A DNA stretch of 64,000 bases from Talpa occidentalis (taxonomy: Eukaryota > Chordata > Mammalia > Eulipotyphla > Talpidae), in NCBI RefSeq assembly GCF_014898055.3, contig NW_023602073.1:81882678-81946677 (forward strand), written 5' to 3'. Each line of letters starts with the position of its first letter. Positions within the stretch are counted from its first letter, which is position 1. Of this stretch, positions 39,275-51,186 are shown in pieces. Made by a program: the position numbers and the translations under genes. The notes beneath the pieces were generated by a model. The model was given only the letters and a program-made list of their open reading frames with translations, did not search any database and was not told where the DNA came from.

Positions 39275-39954
39275 AAAATTATATGCAGTCAATAAATCAT
39301 CACAGAAGACACTTTTCAGACTTTGAATCAAAACAAATATGTTATCCACATGAACTGAACATATTCAGTAAGTTCAAGTCACTGATTCTAGGACTTCAAA
39401 GACTACGAAAAAAATATATTGTTAGTTTTTAGACTCTTTTCTTACTGGTAGGGGAAGTATGGTAAAAATACAGCTATTGGATCTCAGTAAAATAAAACTA
39501 GATATCTTAGAGCAACTTGCTATTTCCTTTCTGTTTTAATTGCATTAATTTGGAATTTCAGTTATGGTAACTCAGTAAAAGTTATTTTTGCTTCATTGGT
39601 AGTTCTATTTTGTTATTCTTTGTATATCAGAGGTAGATGTCCAATTGTTTCATTTCCTTTGTACCACGTTGATTGCAGCAGTTAATTATGTATAAGATGG
39701 TAATGAATTATATCCTTAACTCCTGCATCGACTGGCCATGTCTAGGAAGTGTAAGATTTCTTTATTTTCTTTTTTCTTCTGAGAAAAGGTAGTTATTTCT
39801 ATCAACATTTTCAGTTCTGAAGACATGTACTGGTCTTCCTGTTTTCTAAAATTATTTACAAATGAAGGTTTCTAGGTAATAGCATATTCAGTTCTCCAAA
39901 TATGTTGTGAACTTTGCAAGAATCTATAATTTCAAATCTTTAAGAAGTAAAGTA

Positions 39955-40095
39955 TCATGTAAGAGCATGGGTGAGGAATTCTGAGTTTGGATTTGAATAC
40001 TAGCATGGATCATTACATCTTATGTAACCTTGAGAAATATCAATTAATCCTTCCTTATGATAGTTAACCACAAGATTCAATAGTCCTAAAGCCAT
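39955..40095 (+). mobile_element. MIR SINE fragment
   Basis: taagagcatgggtgaggaat, gatttgaatactagcatgga and tgtaaccttgagaaatatca fit the left part of MIR, decayed. The SINE at 40121 begins just downstream. Confidence 0.6.
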
Positions 40096-40120
40096 TATTA
40101 TTGAGTGATTAATATTTTTT

Positions 40121-40378
40121 TAAGATTTTATTTATATGAGAACTGGGGTACAGGTCAGAGGCATGGGAGGGTGAGAGGATTCACCAGAGACAGAGCGGGG
40201 AGCAGAACAGGCAGACCGACTGAAGATACTGCTGAGGGGAGCAGCGGGCGAGGCAGGAGAGGTCTGCCACGCCATGTGGGTTTCTCCCTGGCTGGCCAGG
40301 AATCTAACCCGTGCTGCAGAAGATGCGGACAGCTTCACAGTGCAGCGCTCAACCCGCTGCACCACTGGGGAGGCCCAA
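40121..40378 (-). mobile_element. tRNA-derived SINE, subfamily B
   Basis: Reverse-orientation full copy ending in the minus-strand head gggcctccccagtggtgca. The 17-bp perfect target-site duplication agtgattaatatttttt is at 40104-40120 and 40379-40395. Confidence 0.93.
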
Positions 40379-41509
40379 AGTGATTAATATTTTTTGTACA
40401 AAATTTATTTTTCTGCCTAGTAGAGATTGCTGGCTTAATATGAGTTACTTCTTGGTTAGACTTGTGATATCACCTTTTGTTTACATTAAGTTTCTGCCTT
40501 TTTGTTATGAAGGAAATGTTCCTGACTCACTTTGATCAACTTTTTTAGAACTAAAGTTATATTTATACCTTCCTACACATAAATTCCTGCATAGTTAATA
40601 TGGGGCCAATTAACATTAATGTTTCAGAGTTTGCAATGGCAAGTTGGGATGGGGAGAAAAAAAGAGTGAAATCAACTAGCCCACATAGGAGGCAGACCTA
40701 CAGACTCAGTCAATTTGTAGAGCTCGGTATAAATGGGTCACATGGCCACAAGCTCAGGTTAATAATCAGCATCAGATGATTTCTCTGACTAAAAGGCTTT
40801 GTCTTCTCTTCCAACCCTTGTATTGTCTGTATTGTACTGTCTTGTATATTGATTACAAAAATATGTTGGTGTTGAGGTTAGAATTAGCAAGTTACTATGA
40901 ATTTACTTCTATACTATAGAGTGTGTTAATAAATAATTCAGAAACATCATACTATTATCTGCACAAGCCCAAATATAATTTATTTTTAGAAGACCATTAA
41001 CACTTGTTTTGTCTTTATCCAGTCTGTAGCCTCTATTATATATAGAAAACATGTCCCCTCTTCTTATTAATGGAAAAAAATCAGAATACCTTCTTATTCA
41101 TGCAATACTTTCTCATTCATTGAAAACCTGTGCTAGGCACAGTAACATACAGAAAAATGAACTGGAAATAGAGTTTCTTCAGAAAGCTTACGTTAATGGA
41201 GACAAGCCAGGCACACCAATAACTATAAATATAGCAATGCAAAGATAGAAACTGCTCATTCATTCAGTAACTCACTCACACATTTTCACAATCATTCAGA
41301 AACTGAGTATTTTTATGTCTTGACACAAATCAGGCTCAGTGCTCAATTCTGGGGTTATAATGATGAACAGCAACAAAACAATAGCAAATGGAAACAACCT
41401 GTTTGGCACTTTCATCTGTTGTCTATGTGGTAGTGATGGAGGAGTGTGGATAAATAATTAACCAAGCTGTAAGAAAGCAATGTGAAACATACTAATAATG
41501 TTCCTTCTC

Positions 41510-42620
41510 AGAGAGGACAAGACCCAGGGGAGTATAAGAACGCATACCCCCACTTTGGAGATCAACAGGTTTACCCAGAGTATTCCATCCTTTCTGTTCC
41601 TGTTTACCTTGAGAGCATCGCTTCTTCTTTTATATCTATGTCTAGATCTACATCTATCTGTCTATCTCTCTATATTGCATCATAGTTGTGAGTGACTGTT
41701 CCCCCCTCCTTCTCCTCATTCCATTTTGTTCTCAAGACATAGTAGTAGTCAATTTTGTAAAAATAACACTTGTACCACCAAAATTTTTGCTTTTCTAATT
41801 AGCTCATAGTAGAGCATGAATGAGTTTCAATTTAGAGTGTTAAGTACAGTTTCATTGCACTCTCAGTAACTACTTTTTGTTGACTTATTTAATTCTAAAA
41901 ATTTATCTTAATATCTTCTATAAAGTTACATTAATAAAGAACCAATCATATTGCAACTGATTAAAAAATGTATTTAAAATTATGCATTTCAGAATCACAC
42001 TTATGCCAAGCTCTACATTTTAAACAAAGCTAAGAGATGTTCCATGCTTAAGTGAGTCACATTAAAAATAAGGTTAAAAAAAAGTTAAGTACCATAATCT
42101 CTGATTATGAATATCTGATTTGAATAATTGAATACCAGCATATTTGAGTTCCTGAAATATATTTGAACAGTCAAATGGAGGTTACTCTATAACCGTTTCT
42201 TATGGATTGCTCTTCACATTTTCCCGACACTTAAGGAAATTCTCTATTTGACAGACTTCTACTTGATTTACCCATTTCTCCACATTCCTGTCAAATGTTT
42301 CCTGTTCTTTGGGTTCTTCCTATCTTTTCATGTTATGACAAAGGGTAGGAATTTCTTTCTCCTGAGTCCTCCTAAGTTCTGGGTTCAAGAGCTGCAATGA
42401 AGAAAAGAGAAGCATCCCCTATCTAGTTATTTTAATTGATTAGTTTCACTAGTTAGGCCAGTTCACTGGATATCCAGTGGAAGAACTAGGGAAAAAGGTC
42501 CACTTAATTGTAGAACAATTGGAATAAATGACAGGCATAATTACTACTCTTTGTCTACAGAGTTTCAAATCTCAAGTGGGAGAGATGGTTCAGTTTGAGT
42601 TATAAATTAAAAATTAGTGT
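41510..42620. other. Unassigned intron sequence
   Basis: Contains a short TCTA-type simple sequence at 41630-41675 and otherwise nothing recognised. Confidence 0.65.
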
Positions 42621-42890
42621 AGGGGCCTCCCTGGTGGTGCAAGGGGTTAAGATGCAACCTGTGAAGCTGTCCGCAGCCTCTGCAGCACAAGTTCGATCCC
42701 CCAGCCAGCCAGGGAGCTACCCACATGGCACAGCAGACCTCTCCTGACTCCCCCGCTGCTCCTCTCAGCAGTGTACTTTGGTCAATCTGCCTGTTCTGTT
42801 CCCCGCTCTGTCTGGTGAATCCTCTCACCTCCCACACCTGTGGCCTGTACCCCAGCTCTTGTATGCATAAATAAATAAAATCTTAAAAAA
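42621..42890 (+). mobile_element. tRNA-derived SINE, subfamily B
   Basis: Forward copy: gggcctccctggtggtgcaa head, aagttcgatcccccagcc B-box region, tgcctgttctgttccccgct, tail gcataaataaataaaatctta followed by an AAAAT simple repeat to about 42910. Flanking aaaattagtgta / aaaattgcagtgta look like an imperfect target-site duplication. Confidence 0.92.
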
Positions 42891-43140
42891 ATAATAAAAT
42901 AAAATAAAATTGCAGTGTAAATTCTTGAGCAACCTAGGATAAGGTGAAGCCCAGGAATTCTGACAAGAATTACTAGAAACACAGGGAAGAACAAGGTGAG
43001 AATTCTGTTTAGCAAGACACTCTAGATATCTGGGATCTGCTCCAGTATATTAATGTTAAATGACAGAGGACATTTCCAATTCAAACAGTTCCACTAAGAT
43101 CATTTGGTGTCAAAGAGAACATATAAGACCTGGAATAATT

Positions 43141-43168
43141 TAAAAAAAAAAAAACAAAAAAAAAAACA
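43141..43168 (+). repeat. A-rich tract
   Basis: Two A runs split by a single C, directly before a MIR fragment. Confidence 0.9.
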
Positions 43169-43330
43169 TGACTTGGGTCCTTGTGTGACTTTGGGAAATT
43201 AACTATTTCACTGGGCATGTTTCATTCATCCATAAAATAAAAATTGTAGTAATTATACCTACCTTTCCTATTAATCATAGGTTCAAATGAGTGGGTATCA
43301 AAGTACTATGTAAAACCGACCACACTTTAC
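43165..43330 (+). mobile_element. MIR SINE fragment
   Basis: ttgtgtgactttgggaaatt, catccataaaataaaaattg, ttatacctacctttcctatt and tatcaaagtactatgtaaaa follow MIR in order. An A-run precedes it (43141-43166). Confidence 0.8.
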
Positions 43331-44128
43331 ATATATCATTTCTTGCTAAGTGAAGGAGGATTAGTGAAATTGAGGAAGTTATAGTTCAGAGTCTATACAA
43401 TTAAGTGTAATTATTTGGACTGATTTCAGAACTTGGAAAATTAGTATCTTTTATTCCAGTTGGTTCATAAATTGCATTTATTCAAGTACAGTACATGACA
43501 TTTTATGAATTAAGCATAACTCTGAGTTTATATATTGATAACAAATGTAACATTTAGGTTAAACTTTGGCTCTGAGTTATAGGGAAATCTGAAACAGGAG
43601 GAATGTGAAAGAGATATTTGTTTGTTTTAATTCTCAGAAACACATAGGCAGATGGTCATTAGGTACCCGGTTTTCTTCTAATTGAATTTTTTTCTGCCAT
43701 AATAAACTTGTAATTTCCTCCTCACTGTCCAAGATGGCTGCCTCAACTCCAGTCATCATGTGAACATTCCATCTGATAACAAGGGGGAAAAGGAAAAGAG
43801 AAAACTTCCCTAAGTTTTCCATACTATTATTACTTATCGCCCATTGATAAGAATCTAATCAGAAAGAATGGGAAAGTCTAGTTTTTTATTCTGAAGTCCT
43901 ATGTGCCAAGTAATATTTTTTGAAGATTCTGTTATTAAGGCAAGAGGTGGAAAATAATTGTGAGAAGCTACAACAATGAGGAAAACTCCTCACACTCACC
44001 CACCACTAAACGGTAACATGTGTATTCACACCAAAGTCTCCCTTGAAATTATTGATAACAGAGTTATTTCTTTCTCATAGAATATTTGGTTTCTGAATAA
44101 AATCGATGTGCCAGGTATTCCACTGAAA

Positions 44129-44129
<1 letters not shown>

Positions 44130-44158
<29 letters not shown>
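44130..44158 (+). repeat. (TG)n microsatellite
   Basis: About fourteen uninterrupted TG units. Confidence 0.97.
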
Positions 44159-44162
<4 letters not shown>

Positions 44163-44220
44163 CCTCACCCTTAGAAGCTATAATCTATGAAATAAATATA
44201 AAACTAGGAGTTTCCAACAG

Positions 44221-44316
44221 ATAATGTGATGATACATGTGAAAAGTGTTTTGAATAATGGAAGAAAAAAAGGCATTGCATAATTTGAGAGCAATTTCACA
44301 TGTATCATCACATTAT
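44221..44316. repeat. Perfect 23-bp inverted repeat with 50-base spacer
   Basis: Arms at 44221-44243 and 44294-44316 are exact reverse complements. The left arm begins ataatgtgatgatacatg and ends with gaaa. Both arms resemble the MIR core, once in each orientation, yet MIR copies in this window are far more diverged than that. Confidence 0.95.
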
Positions 44317-45357
44317 TTGCTATAATTATGCCTTAAATGGCATCTTAGAAACCTGAAAGAATGTGTTTCTTCTCAATGTACTTCGCTTACTACGGGGGAA
44401 TATTTCCCGTACTGAAAAACTGATTGAGAACTGAATATGAATCATAATCTGATTTCTCTTAGAAATATATACTTGGCATATGTATATTGAATTGAAGAAG
44501 ATAAATACTTAGAAAAGGTAGATATTTACATATTATCTGGATTTGACATGATCCAATTATTTTTATAGTATTTGGTTCATTTGAATCAAGTCGATTCTGC
44601 AGCAAAGTTCTTTCTTGTGGAATCCTGGCATTAAGACATTGTGGTCAAAGTAGGAGGACAGGTTGCAGCATGTAATTGGGTCCTCTCTTTCCTTCCTTTC
44701 CTGCTCCAATACTGACTTTGACTACTGCCACGCCTCTCCTCAGAAGGCAAAAATGTATGGAGAAGAATAGAGGAAGCAAGCTTGGAGGTGGGGAGAGAGG
44801 AGCAGTTTTTGCCCTCTTAAAATGAAGAGAATGAAATTATAGCTCTGTAGAGAAAACCGGGAACACATTTCAACTCCCTCTCCACCCCTCTTCACCCTCC
44901 CCCCTCAGCCTTGGACCCAGATCTCTCTCTCTCTCCCCACTACTCTTAGTCTTATGGTTAGAAATGGAGGGAGTTTCTCAGCTCATCCACATTACTTTAA
45001 ACTATGTAATTTAAAGTCATGATATAAAAGACTGTACTTAAAATATTTGCTACGATCTATTTTTGACTTAGTAGTCTCTTAGATTTCATTTTATTTTCAT
45101 GTAGACACTTTTTGTTGTTTTGGTTCTAAGTACAAATTTAAAATGTGAAGGGAGAAATGTTATAAAATGATATGCCATATTGAAACCAAAGGAGCTTAAT
45201 AATAAAATTTCAATTCAACCCAAAAACATTCTGTTCCAGCCATTACCATTACTAAACAAAGGTAAAATTATGATGTGTACTACTTATGTTTTAATGCTCT
45301 GAAAATAAAATTTTATTTCTATCTCTTTCATTTTATTTTTTTTTAAGATTTATTTAT

Positions 45358-45757
45358 ACACCACATCTTCTTGATCCAGTCATCTATTGTTGGGCATTTG
45401 GGTTGTTTCCATAGCTTACCTATTGCAAATAGTGCTGCTATAAATATAGGGGTGCAGGTATTCTTTTGAATCAGTGTTTTTGTGTCCTTTGGGTAGATCC
45501 TAGTAATGGAATGGCCGGATCGTACAGTAGCTCCATTTTTAGTAGACTGAGGAACCTCCAGACAGCTTTTCATGGTGGTTGGACCAGTTTGCGCTCCCAC
45601 CAGCAATGTAGAAGAGTTCCTTTTTCACCACATCCTCCCCAACATTTGTTGTTGCTTGTTTTTTTTAATATGTGACATTCTCACTGGTGTAAGATGGTAT
45701 CTCATTGTAGTTTTGATTTGCATTTCCCTGATTACAAGTGATGTTGAACACTTTTTC
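45358..45757 (-). mobile_element. Young L1, 5'-inverted half (ORF2 C-terminus)
   Basis: On the minus strand this encodes the L1 ORF2 C-terminus. One open part carries [20 protein letters not shown] near its start and [20 protein letters not shown] near its end. It is the 5' half of one insertion with the + strand piece that follows: the two are adjacent, opposite in orientation and together cover contiguous L1 sequence, joined at tca near 45756. This is the twin-priming pattern. Confidence 0.9.
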
Positions 45758-46150
45758 AAGAAAATGTGGTACATATACACAATGGAATATTACTCAGTAA
45801 TCAAAAAAGATAAAGTCATGTAATTTGCAGCAACATGGATGGAGCTGGAAGGGATCATGCTCATAGAAATAAGCCAGAAAGAAAAAGAAAAATACCAGAT
45901 GGTCTCACTCATAGCAAGAATTTAGAAAACCTAATTAAGGGACCAGGAAAAAGACTAATTATAATAAAGTAAAAATCAAAATCAACAAGCAACTATAAAA
46001 CAGAGACACACTACAGGGGGGGGAGTGGAGAAGGGAGTAGGATCAAAACAAGGTGGGTGGGAATTGTATGGGGACTATAACCAAGATGAAAGTGCATACA
46101 CTGTGCAAAAACGAAAAATGATGTAAAAAATATATAAAATTAAAAAAAAA
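45756..46150 (+). mobile_element. Young L1, 3' half with 3'UTR and poly(A)
   Basis: Starts aagaaaatgtggtacatata, continues through the ORF2 end (NMDGAGRDHAHRN-type reading, with agccagaaagaaaaagaaaa), a G-tract (about 46014-46023), gtgggaattgtatggggact, gcatacactgtgcaaaaacg, and ends in an A-rich tail. Low divergence from other copies' consensus features suggests a fairly recent insertion. Confidence 0.9.
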
Positions 46151-46239
46151 TAAAAATGGAAGATAAGAATAATGCCACAAATGGACCAAGCATTTTGACA
46201 ATTTTTCTGGAGTATATAAAGCTCCTAAGATTGACTAAA

Positions 46240-46345
46240 TGTAGAACTAAAATATCATGACATATTTAAAGGGTACAATTTGGAGGCTTTGACATATATA
46301 CTAATCTGTGAAAGCAACAACACAATCAAGCAATTTGGAGTTGGT
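46240..46345 (-). mobile_element. Old L1 3'UTR-type fragment, antisense
   Basis: gtacaatttggaggctttga, catatatactaatctgtgaa and caacacaatcaagcaatttg match the layout of the old mammalian L1 3' region read in reverse (…tttgacatatgtatacacc…). Short and diverged. Confidence 0.5.
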
Positions 46346-46429
46346 CAGGAATTTTCTGGTTCAAGTATAAAATGAATTTGCAAATTCAACAAAAATGTGC
46401 CTTAAAGATATACAATACAACACACAAAA

Positions 46430-46651
46430 AAAAGATTTATAGATACAAGAACTGGGGTACAGGCCAGAGGTGTGGGGGTGAGAGGATTCACCACAGACAG
46501 AGTGGGGAGCAGAACAGGCAGACTGACTGAAATACACTGCTGAGGGGAGCTGTGGGCGAGTCAGGAGAGGCCAGGGATGGAACTCGTGCTGCAGAGGCTG
46601 TGGATAGCTTCACAGGTTGCGTCTTAACCCCTTGCACCACCAGGGAGGCCC
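46430..46651 (-). mobile_element. tRNA-derived SINE, subfamily B, internally deleted
   Basis: Reverse copy. The tail is short and not preceded by a normal poly-T, and about 35 bases of the middle are missing: at 46566 the sequence runs from tcaggagag straight into gccagggatggaactcg, losing the tctgctgcgccatgtgg part found in other copies. No clear target-site duplication. Confidence 0.88.
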
Positions 46652-46654
46652 CTG

Positions 46655-48815
46655 TCCTCTTTTAAATCAGTGTCTTGCTAGTCTTATTTAGGGTCCAGAT
46701 ATAAAAGTGAGTTGTTCTAATAAAATACATAGATTTTTTTCTGTATTGATAAAGGAAATCAAGTGAATTTAGCAATTTGTTTTGTAAAAAAATATGTAAA
46801 TTCAGAATTTGAAATGCCCTTGTCTTCCTAATTATGCATTCCAATTATCAGTTCTGAATGGCATGAATATAATTGTGTTTACTTACATAAATTTTCTTTT
46901 CTATGTTGTATAAAATGTTTGCAATTTTCCAAATAGAGGATTTTCCAAATATTGTTCATTCCATAAATATTTTGACCCTAAATTCCTATCAAAAAACCCA
47001 CTAAGACATTACAAAGAAAAAGATAACCTAGGGTTTGTCTGAGCTGAACTATTCTTTCCCAATAAATGAATGTCTTCCAAAGGGTATTTTTAGTCATTAT
47101 TTATAAAAGTAATGGTACTAGAAATAGTTTGTTTTGCTGCCTGTTATTTTTGTCCAATCTGGACTACAGTACTCTGGCATAGTTGTTTAACCCACATGCT
47201 GAGAAAGTGAGAACCTAGCCTGTAGGGTTCCAAACTTTCAAAGGTAATTGTTTATTAAAAAGATAAGAAGCAGCTTGAGACAGATCTTCAATCTTGCTTC
47301 AGAATAAGTGACTTTCTACAAGACAATGTGATTTCCTAACCAATGGGCTGAAATCTTGACTTGTTTTTCACCATAATGTGAACTGTTTCCATAAACCTGG
47401 TTTATGTTTTAATTTGGCACAGTGGCAAGGAGTGTGTCAGAAAAAGTCAAAGGCTGGGAGCTATGCACCAGGATAGCCCATTAAAAGAGGAACCCAGTGA
47501 AAAACTGTGTTTTTCTCCTTTTATAGGGGTCTGGAAGTTCTGACTTCAGAGTTGGATGGGGTATCTGTAGCAGGTCTTGGATTTTCAGTGGTAATAATCT
47601 GATAACTGCATATTCATGCAGCTCAACAGGGATTTCAGTGCTTGCTGACAGCTCCATGTTTTCTGGCTCTCCAGTTCTCAACAAGCCTCTGATTTCCTTC
47701 CCACAACTTTAGCAATGACTAAACCCCTACACCAAAAAGAATTTGGTAGCCATTACAGACAGTGATGATTTCTCTTGCAACCACAAAATATGCTTATACC
47801 CCACACTGATAAAAATCAGGTGATATCTCTAATAGAGCTATATTTTTTAGAACCCCCCCCCACCCCCAGCGTGATACCACTGTCTGGCTAAGGTTGAAAA
47901 ATATCCTGCATCTAAAATCTAGGATCTTTTCATGCCAATCCACCTCTGAATCAAAAATTGTTTTCATTCTACTTTCAAACAGACTGTGACACCAAGTGGA
48001 CTATTGAGTAAACTTTATAAGTGGTATAAATGCCTTATTGATAGAAAAACATTATCTTCCTCTGCCTTCCAAGTCATCAAATAAGTATTTTTAAAGCCTA
48101 GAAATCCCAGCAACATGGCTACAGAGATTCATTTGCTTTCCTTTGCCATGTTAAAAATGACTTCATATTTGCATTACTATTATCCCTGTTTTTGAGTGAC
48201 CATAAGTCTGGTGTACTGGCTTACACCAGAGGATAACTACCAGTTCTCACACTGACAAATGATTTCACCTGTAGATAGGAGCACAGTATAAACCAGTTGC
48301 TAGAGGTGTCTAAGAGTTTATGACACGTTTTGAAGTTTCTAAATTATTAGTAAAGCTTTAGTTGAACTCTTGGCCTTATTTAGCAAGTAACTTAATTATA
48401 TTTTATTTTGAATAAAATTGTTATTTTCCAAGCCTGAAGATAACAGTATATAATGAAGCATCTGCTGTGTATGAGGCACAAATGTTTGGATTCCCAAAGG
48501 ACATATTTCAAAGAATCAGATTTTCCTGCTATGTGTGACAAACTTTCCAAGGTCTTCAAATTATGAACATGTTTTCTGCAAGACACATATTTTTGACATC
48601 TGTGGAACAGATTTTTATCGCTATTTACATCTATCAAAAATTTATTTTCTTTTTAATAGGGCTGTTTTATTTTAATATTAAGTTGTGAAAATCAAGGTAC
48701 TCATATTTAGCAACTGCTTGTATTGTTCCTTTTCTCGTTAACTATATTCTATCATACATGACTTAGCAATTTCTTCAAATTTTGGATTTTTTTTCCAAAC
48801 AGGTGGTTCAGAGAG
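46655..48815. other. Unassigned intron sequence
   Basis: AT-rich, without a recognised repeat; a C-tract lies at 47853-47870. Confidence 0.65.
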
Positions 48816-48821
48816 ATTTTT

Positions 48822-49126
48822 TTTAAAGATTTATTTTATTTTATTTTATTTTTTAAGATTTATTTATTTATACAGGCTCACTAGGTACAGTCAGAAGCGC
48901 GGGAGGGTGAGAGAATTCACCAGAGCCAGAGCGGGGAACAGAACAGGCAGAGTGATGAGATACATTGCTGAGGGGAGCAGCGGGTAGCAGGAGAGGTCTG
49001 CGCGCCAGGTGGGACCCTCCTCTGGTGGGGGGGGAGGGGGGAAGCAGGAGGGGTTCAAACCAGCGCTGCAGAGGCTTCGGGCAGCTTCGCAACCCAGCGC
49101 TCAACCCTGCGCCACTGGGGAGGCCC
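48822..49126 (-). mobile_element. tRNA-derived SINE, subfamily A, with duplicated tail
   Basis: Reverse copy with two tail motifs, aaagatttattt at 48826 and aagatttattta at 48855, separated by a TTTTA repeat. The middle also has a G-rich run (gggggggaggggggaagc near 49027). Flanking agagagattttttt / ggagagatattttc are a possible imperfect duplication. Confidence 0.9.
48833..48853 (+). repeat. (ATTTT)n in a SINE tail
   Basis: Three to four attttatttt units between two copies of the SINE tail motif. Confidence 0.9.
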
Positions 49127-49207
49127 CGGAGAGATATTTTCTTATTATAGCTTTGTACCATAGTTTTTAAGGAAATTTTCCAACCTTTGTTTAATGGTGA
49201 ACCAAGA

Positions 49208-49372
49208 ATTTTTTTTAATTAATTTACTTTAACTGACTTAATATTGGGGTACCCACATCAGTTACTACCACCATAGTGCACCCTCCACCCACTCACCCAC
49301 ATTCCACCACCATAGACCATTGTGCTTCTTCCCTCTTTGTTCTTACCCTTCCCCCATCCCCTTCCCCAGCTT
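49208..49372 (-). mobile_element. L1-type 3'UTR fragment, antisense
   Basis: Poly-T start, then attggggtacccacatcagt, ccaccatagtgcaccctcca and a C-rich end (cttcccccatccccttccc). Flanked by the perfect 11-bp repeat gtgaaccaaga at 49197-49207 and 49373-49383. It resembles the 3'UTR part of the antisense L1 near 7.15-7.25 kb (gttcacccaccacc). Confidence 0.75.
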
Positions 49373-49959
49373 GTGAACCAAGAGTTTTCAACAGAGAACT
49401 GAGGCCCATTTTAACTTTTCTATTGATGGTTTCAGTTATATCCAAAGAAAAGCCAAAAGGGGCCACGTATTTGGGTCTATGAGAGACATTTTTCAGTTGT
49501 CTACAGGTTACATTGCTGTTGATGTAACATATCATAGCAACTGTGGAATAAAGGAGGGTGAAAAAAATGATATTAACAAAAAATTTCTGATTGATTCCTT
49601 AATACCAGAAATTTCTAATCTTATGAAATGATGAAGTTTATCATCACAGTGCCCACTAGTTTTAACGATTCATCGCCTGGTAAATGAGCTACTGTGTCCA
49701 GATATCCTCAAAGTATGTATGTACATGTGTTGGTGGAATCTGCATAACCAAAACTATACTCTTAAATGGTATGTTTTTCTGTTTTAAGTTGGTGGCTTTC
49801 AGATAATAAGAACTCATTTAATATTTTTATCATGATATCTATTTATCATCTATACACTATTTGAAAAAGAATTAGAGGTGGCTTAAAATGATATAGTATA
49901 AACATACAAACTTAAATATTAACAAAACCAGAGTCCTTTACAGCACAAGACATCATATT

Positions 49960-50100
49960 GTAGTGAGAAGACCACAAATATCCACGTTTGCTACTTCTGT
50001 TACTTCAGAAATTTTATTTAACCACTGAGTTTCATGTCCTCATTCATAAACTATTTACCTTGGGACATTGTTGTTAAACTGATGAGTACTTGCTTGATAA
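49960..50100 (+). mobile_element. MIR SINE fragment
   Basis: ttctgttacttcagaaattt, atttaaccactgagtttcat and gtcctcattcataaactatt fit the middle of MIR. Confidence 0.6.
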
Positions 50101-50204
50101 ATTTGTTGTCATCTTCTAAAATATAATCAAACATTTTCAAATACATTTGTTTTGCTCAGTAAAAATTAGGTCATATATTGAATTAAGCTTTTTAATTATG
50201 ATAT

Positions 50205-50300
50205 TATGAACAACTATTGAACACCTACTGCATGAGAAGTTATATACAATGCCCTCTTTATCCATTTTATTTTACCTTCACAATAATACATATGTAGTCT
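50205..50300 (-). mobile_element. MIR SINE fragment, antisense
   Basis: caactattgaacacctactg, catgagaagttatatacaat and ttttaccttcacaataatac fit MIR read in reverse. Confidence 0.65.
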
Positions 50301-51186
50301 GTAAGAATGTAAATGCAATTATTAGTGTAGCCTGTATGGAACTGTCTTTGCAATCACAATGTGAGCAGAATTTCTTCTGATAACATCATTTGTATGTAAG
50401 GAGTTACAGATGAGTCCCAGACTTAGTGTGTCTGTTATACATGTTTTATTTCATGCAAATAGCAAGATATATCTATTTCTAATTTATTGTAGACAAATCA
50501 GCATGTGAATGGAAGAAATGAAGTCATTTAAATAAAATTATCTTATGAAGGAATTATTTCAGTTTGTCGCAGATTACTAAAATATTGTGCTAAGTATAAT
50601 TTCTGATTTCTTCATAAATACTGCAATTAAAGTATGCAGATATTGATACTACTTGAGTTTCTAAATATTCTCTACTGAAGTACTTCAGTACAGTTGCAAT
50701 ATTGTTTTTCATATTTCCAGTAACAGCAAGCTTTTCTACATTTTCTATCCCATGGAGGGTTTTTTTAATGTCATGAATCACTCATCAAAAGCACTTTCTA
50801 GTTTGCTTTTTGAAATATTAAAAAAATAGGTGTCTGAGATCACTTATTTTTAAATACTAACACCCTGTCTCTTATTTCAGTGTTGAAAATTAACTGAACA
50901 TAGTATTTTGCTCTTAGAATTGCCAAAAACAATCTGCCAAATGAAGAGAGTAAATGATTATATTTCACACTTTAGGAAATTCATTACTGTAATAAGGTAA
51001 TGTTTTTAAGCTGGAACTAAACAGTCATTAAAGTTTGAAATAGTAAAGTAAGCATCTTAAAAATCTAATAAGATGTAGGAAGCAACCTTAGAAATTAAAA
51101 AAAAATGTACTATTAAAACTTGTAAGACTTAAAAGTTACAGAGTATCTGGTTGGGTTAGGAAACACATTAGAAAATATAAATAAGG

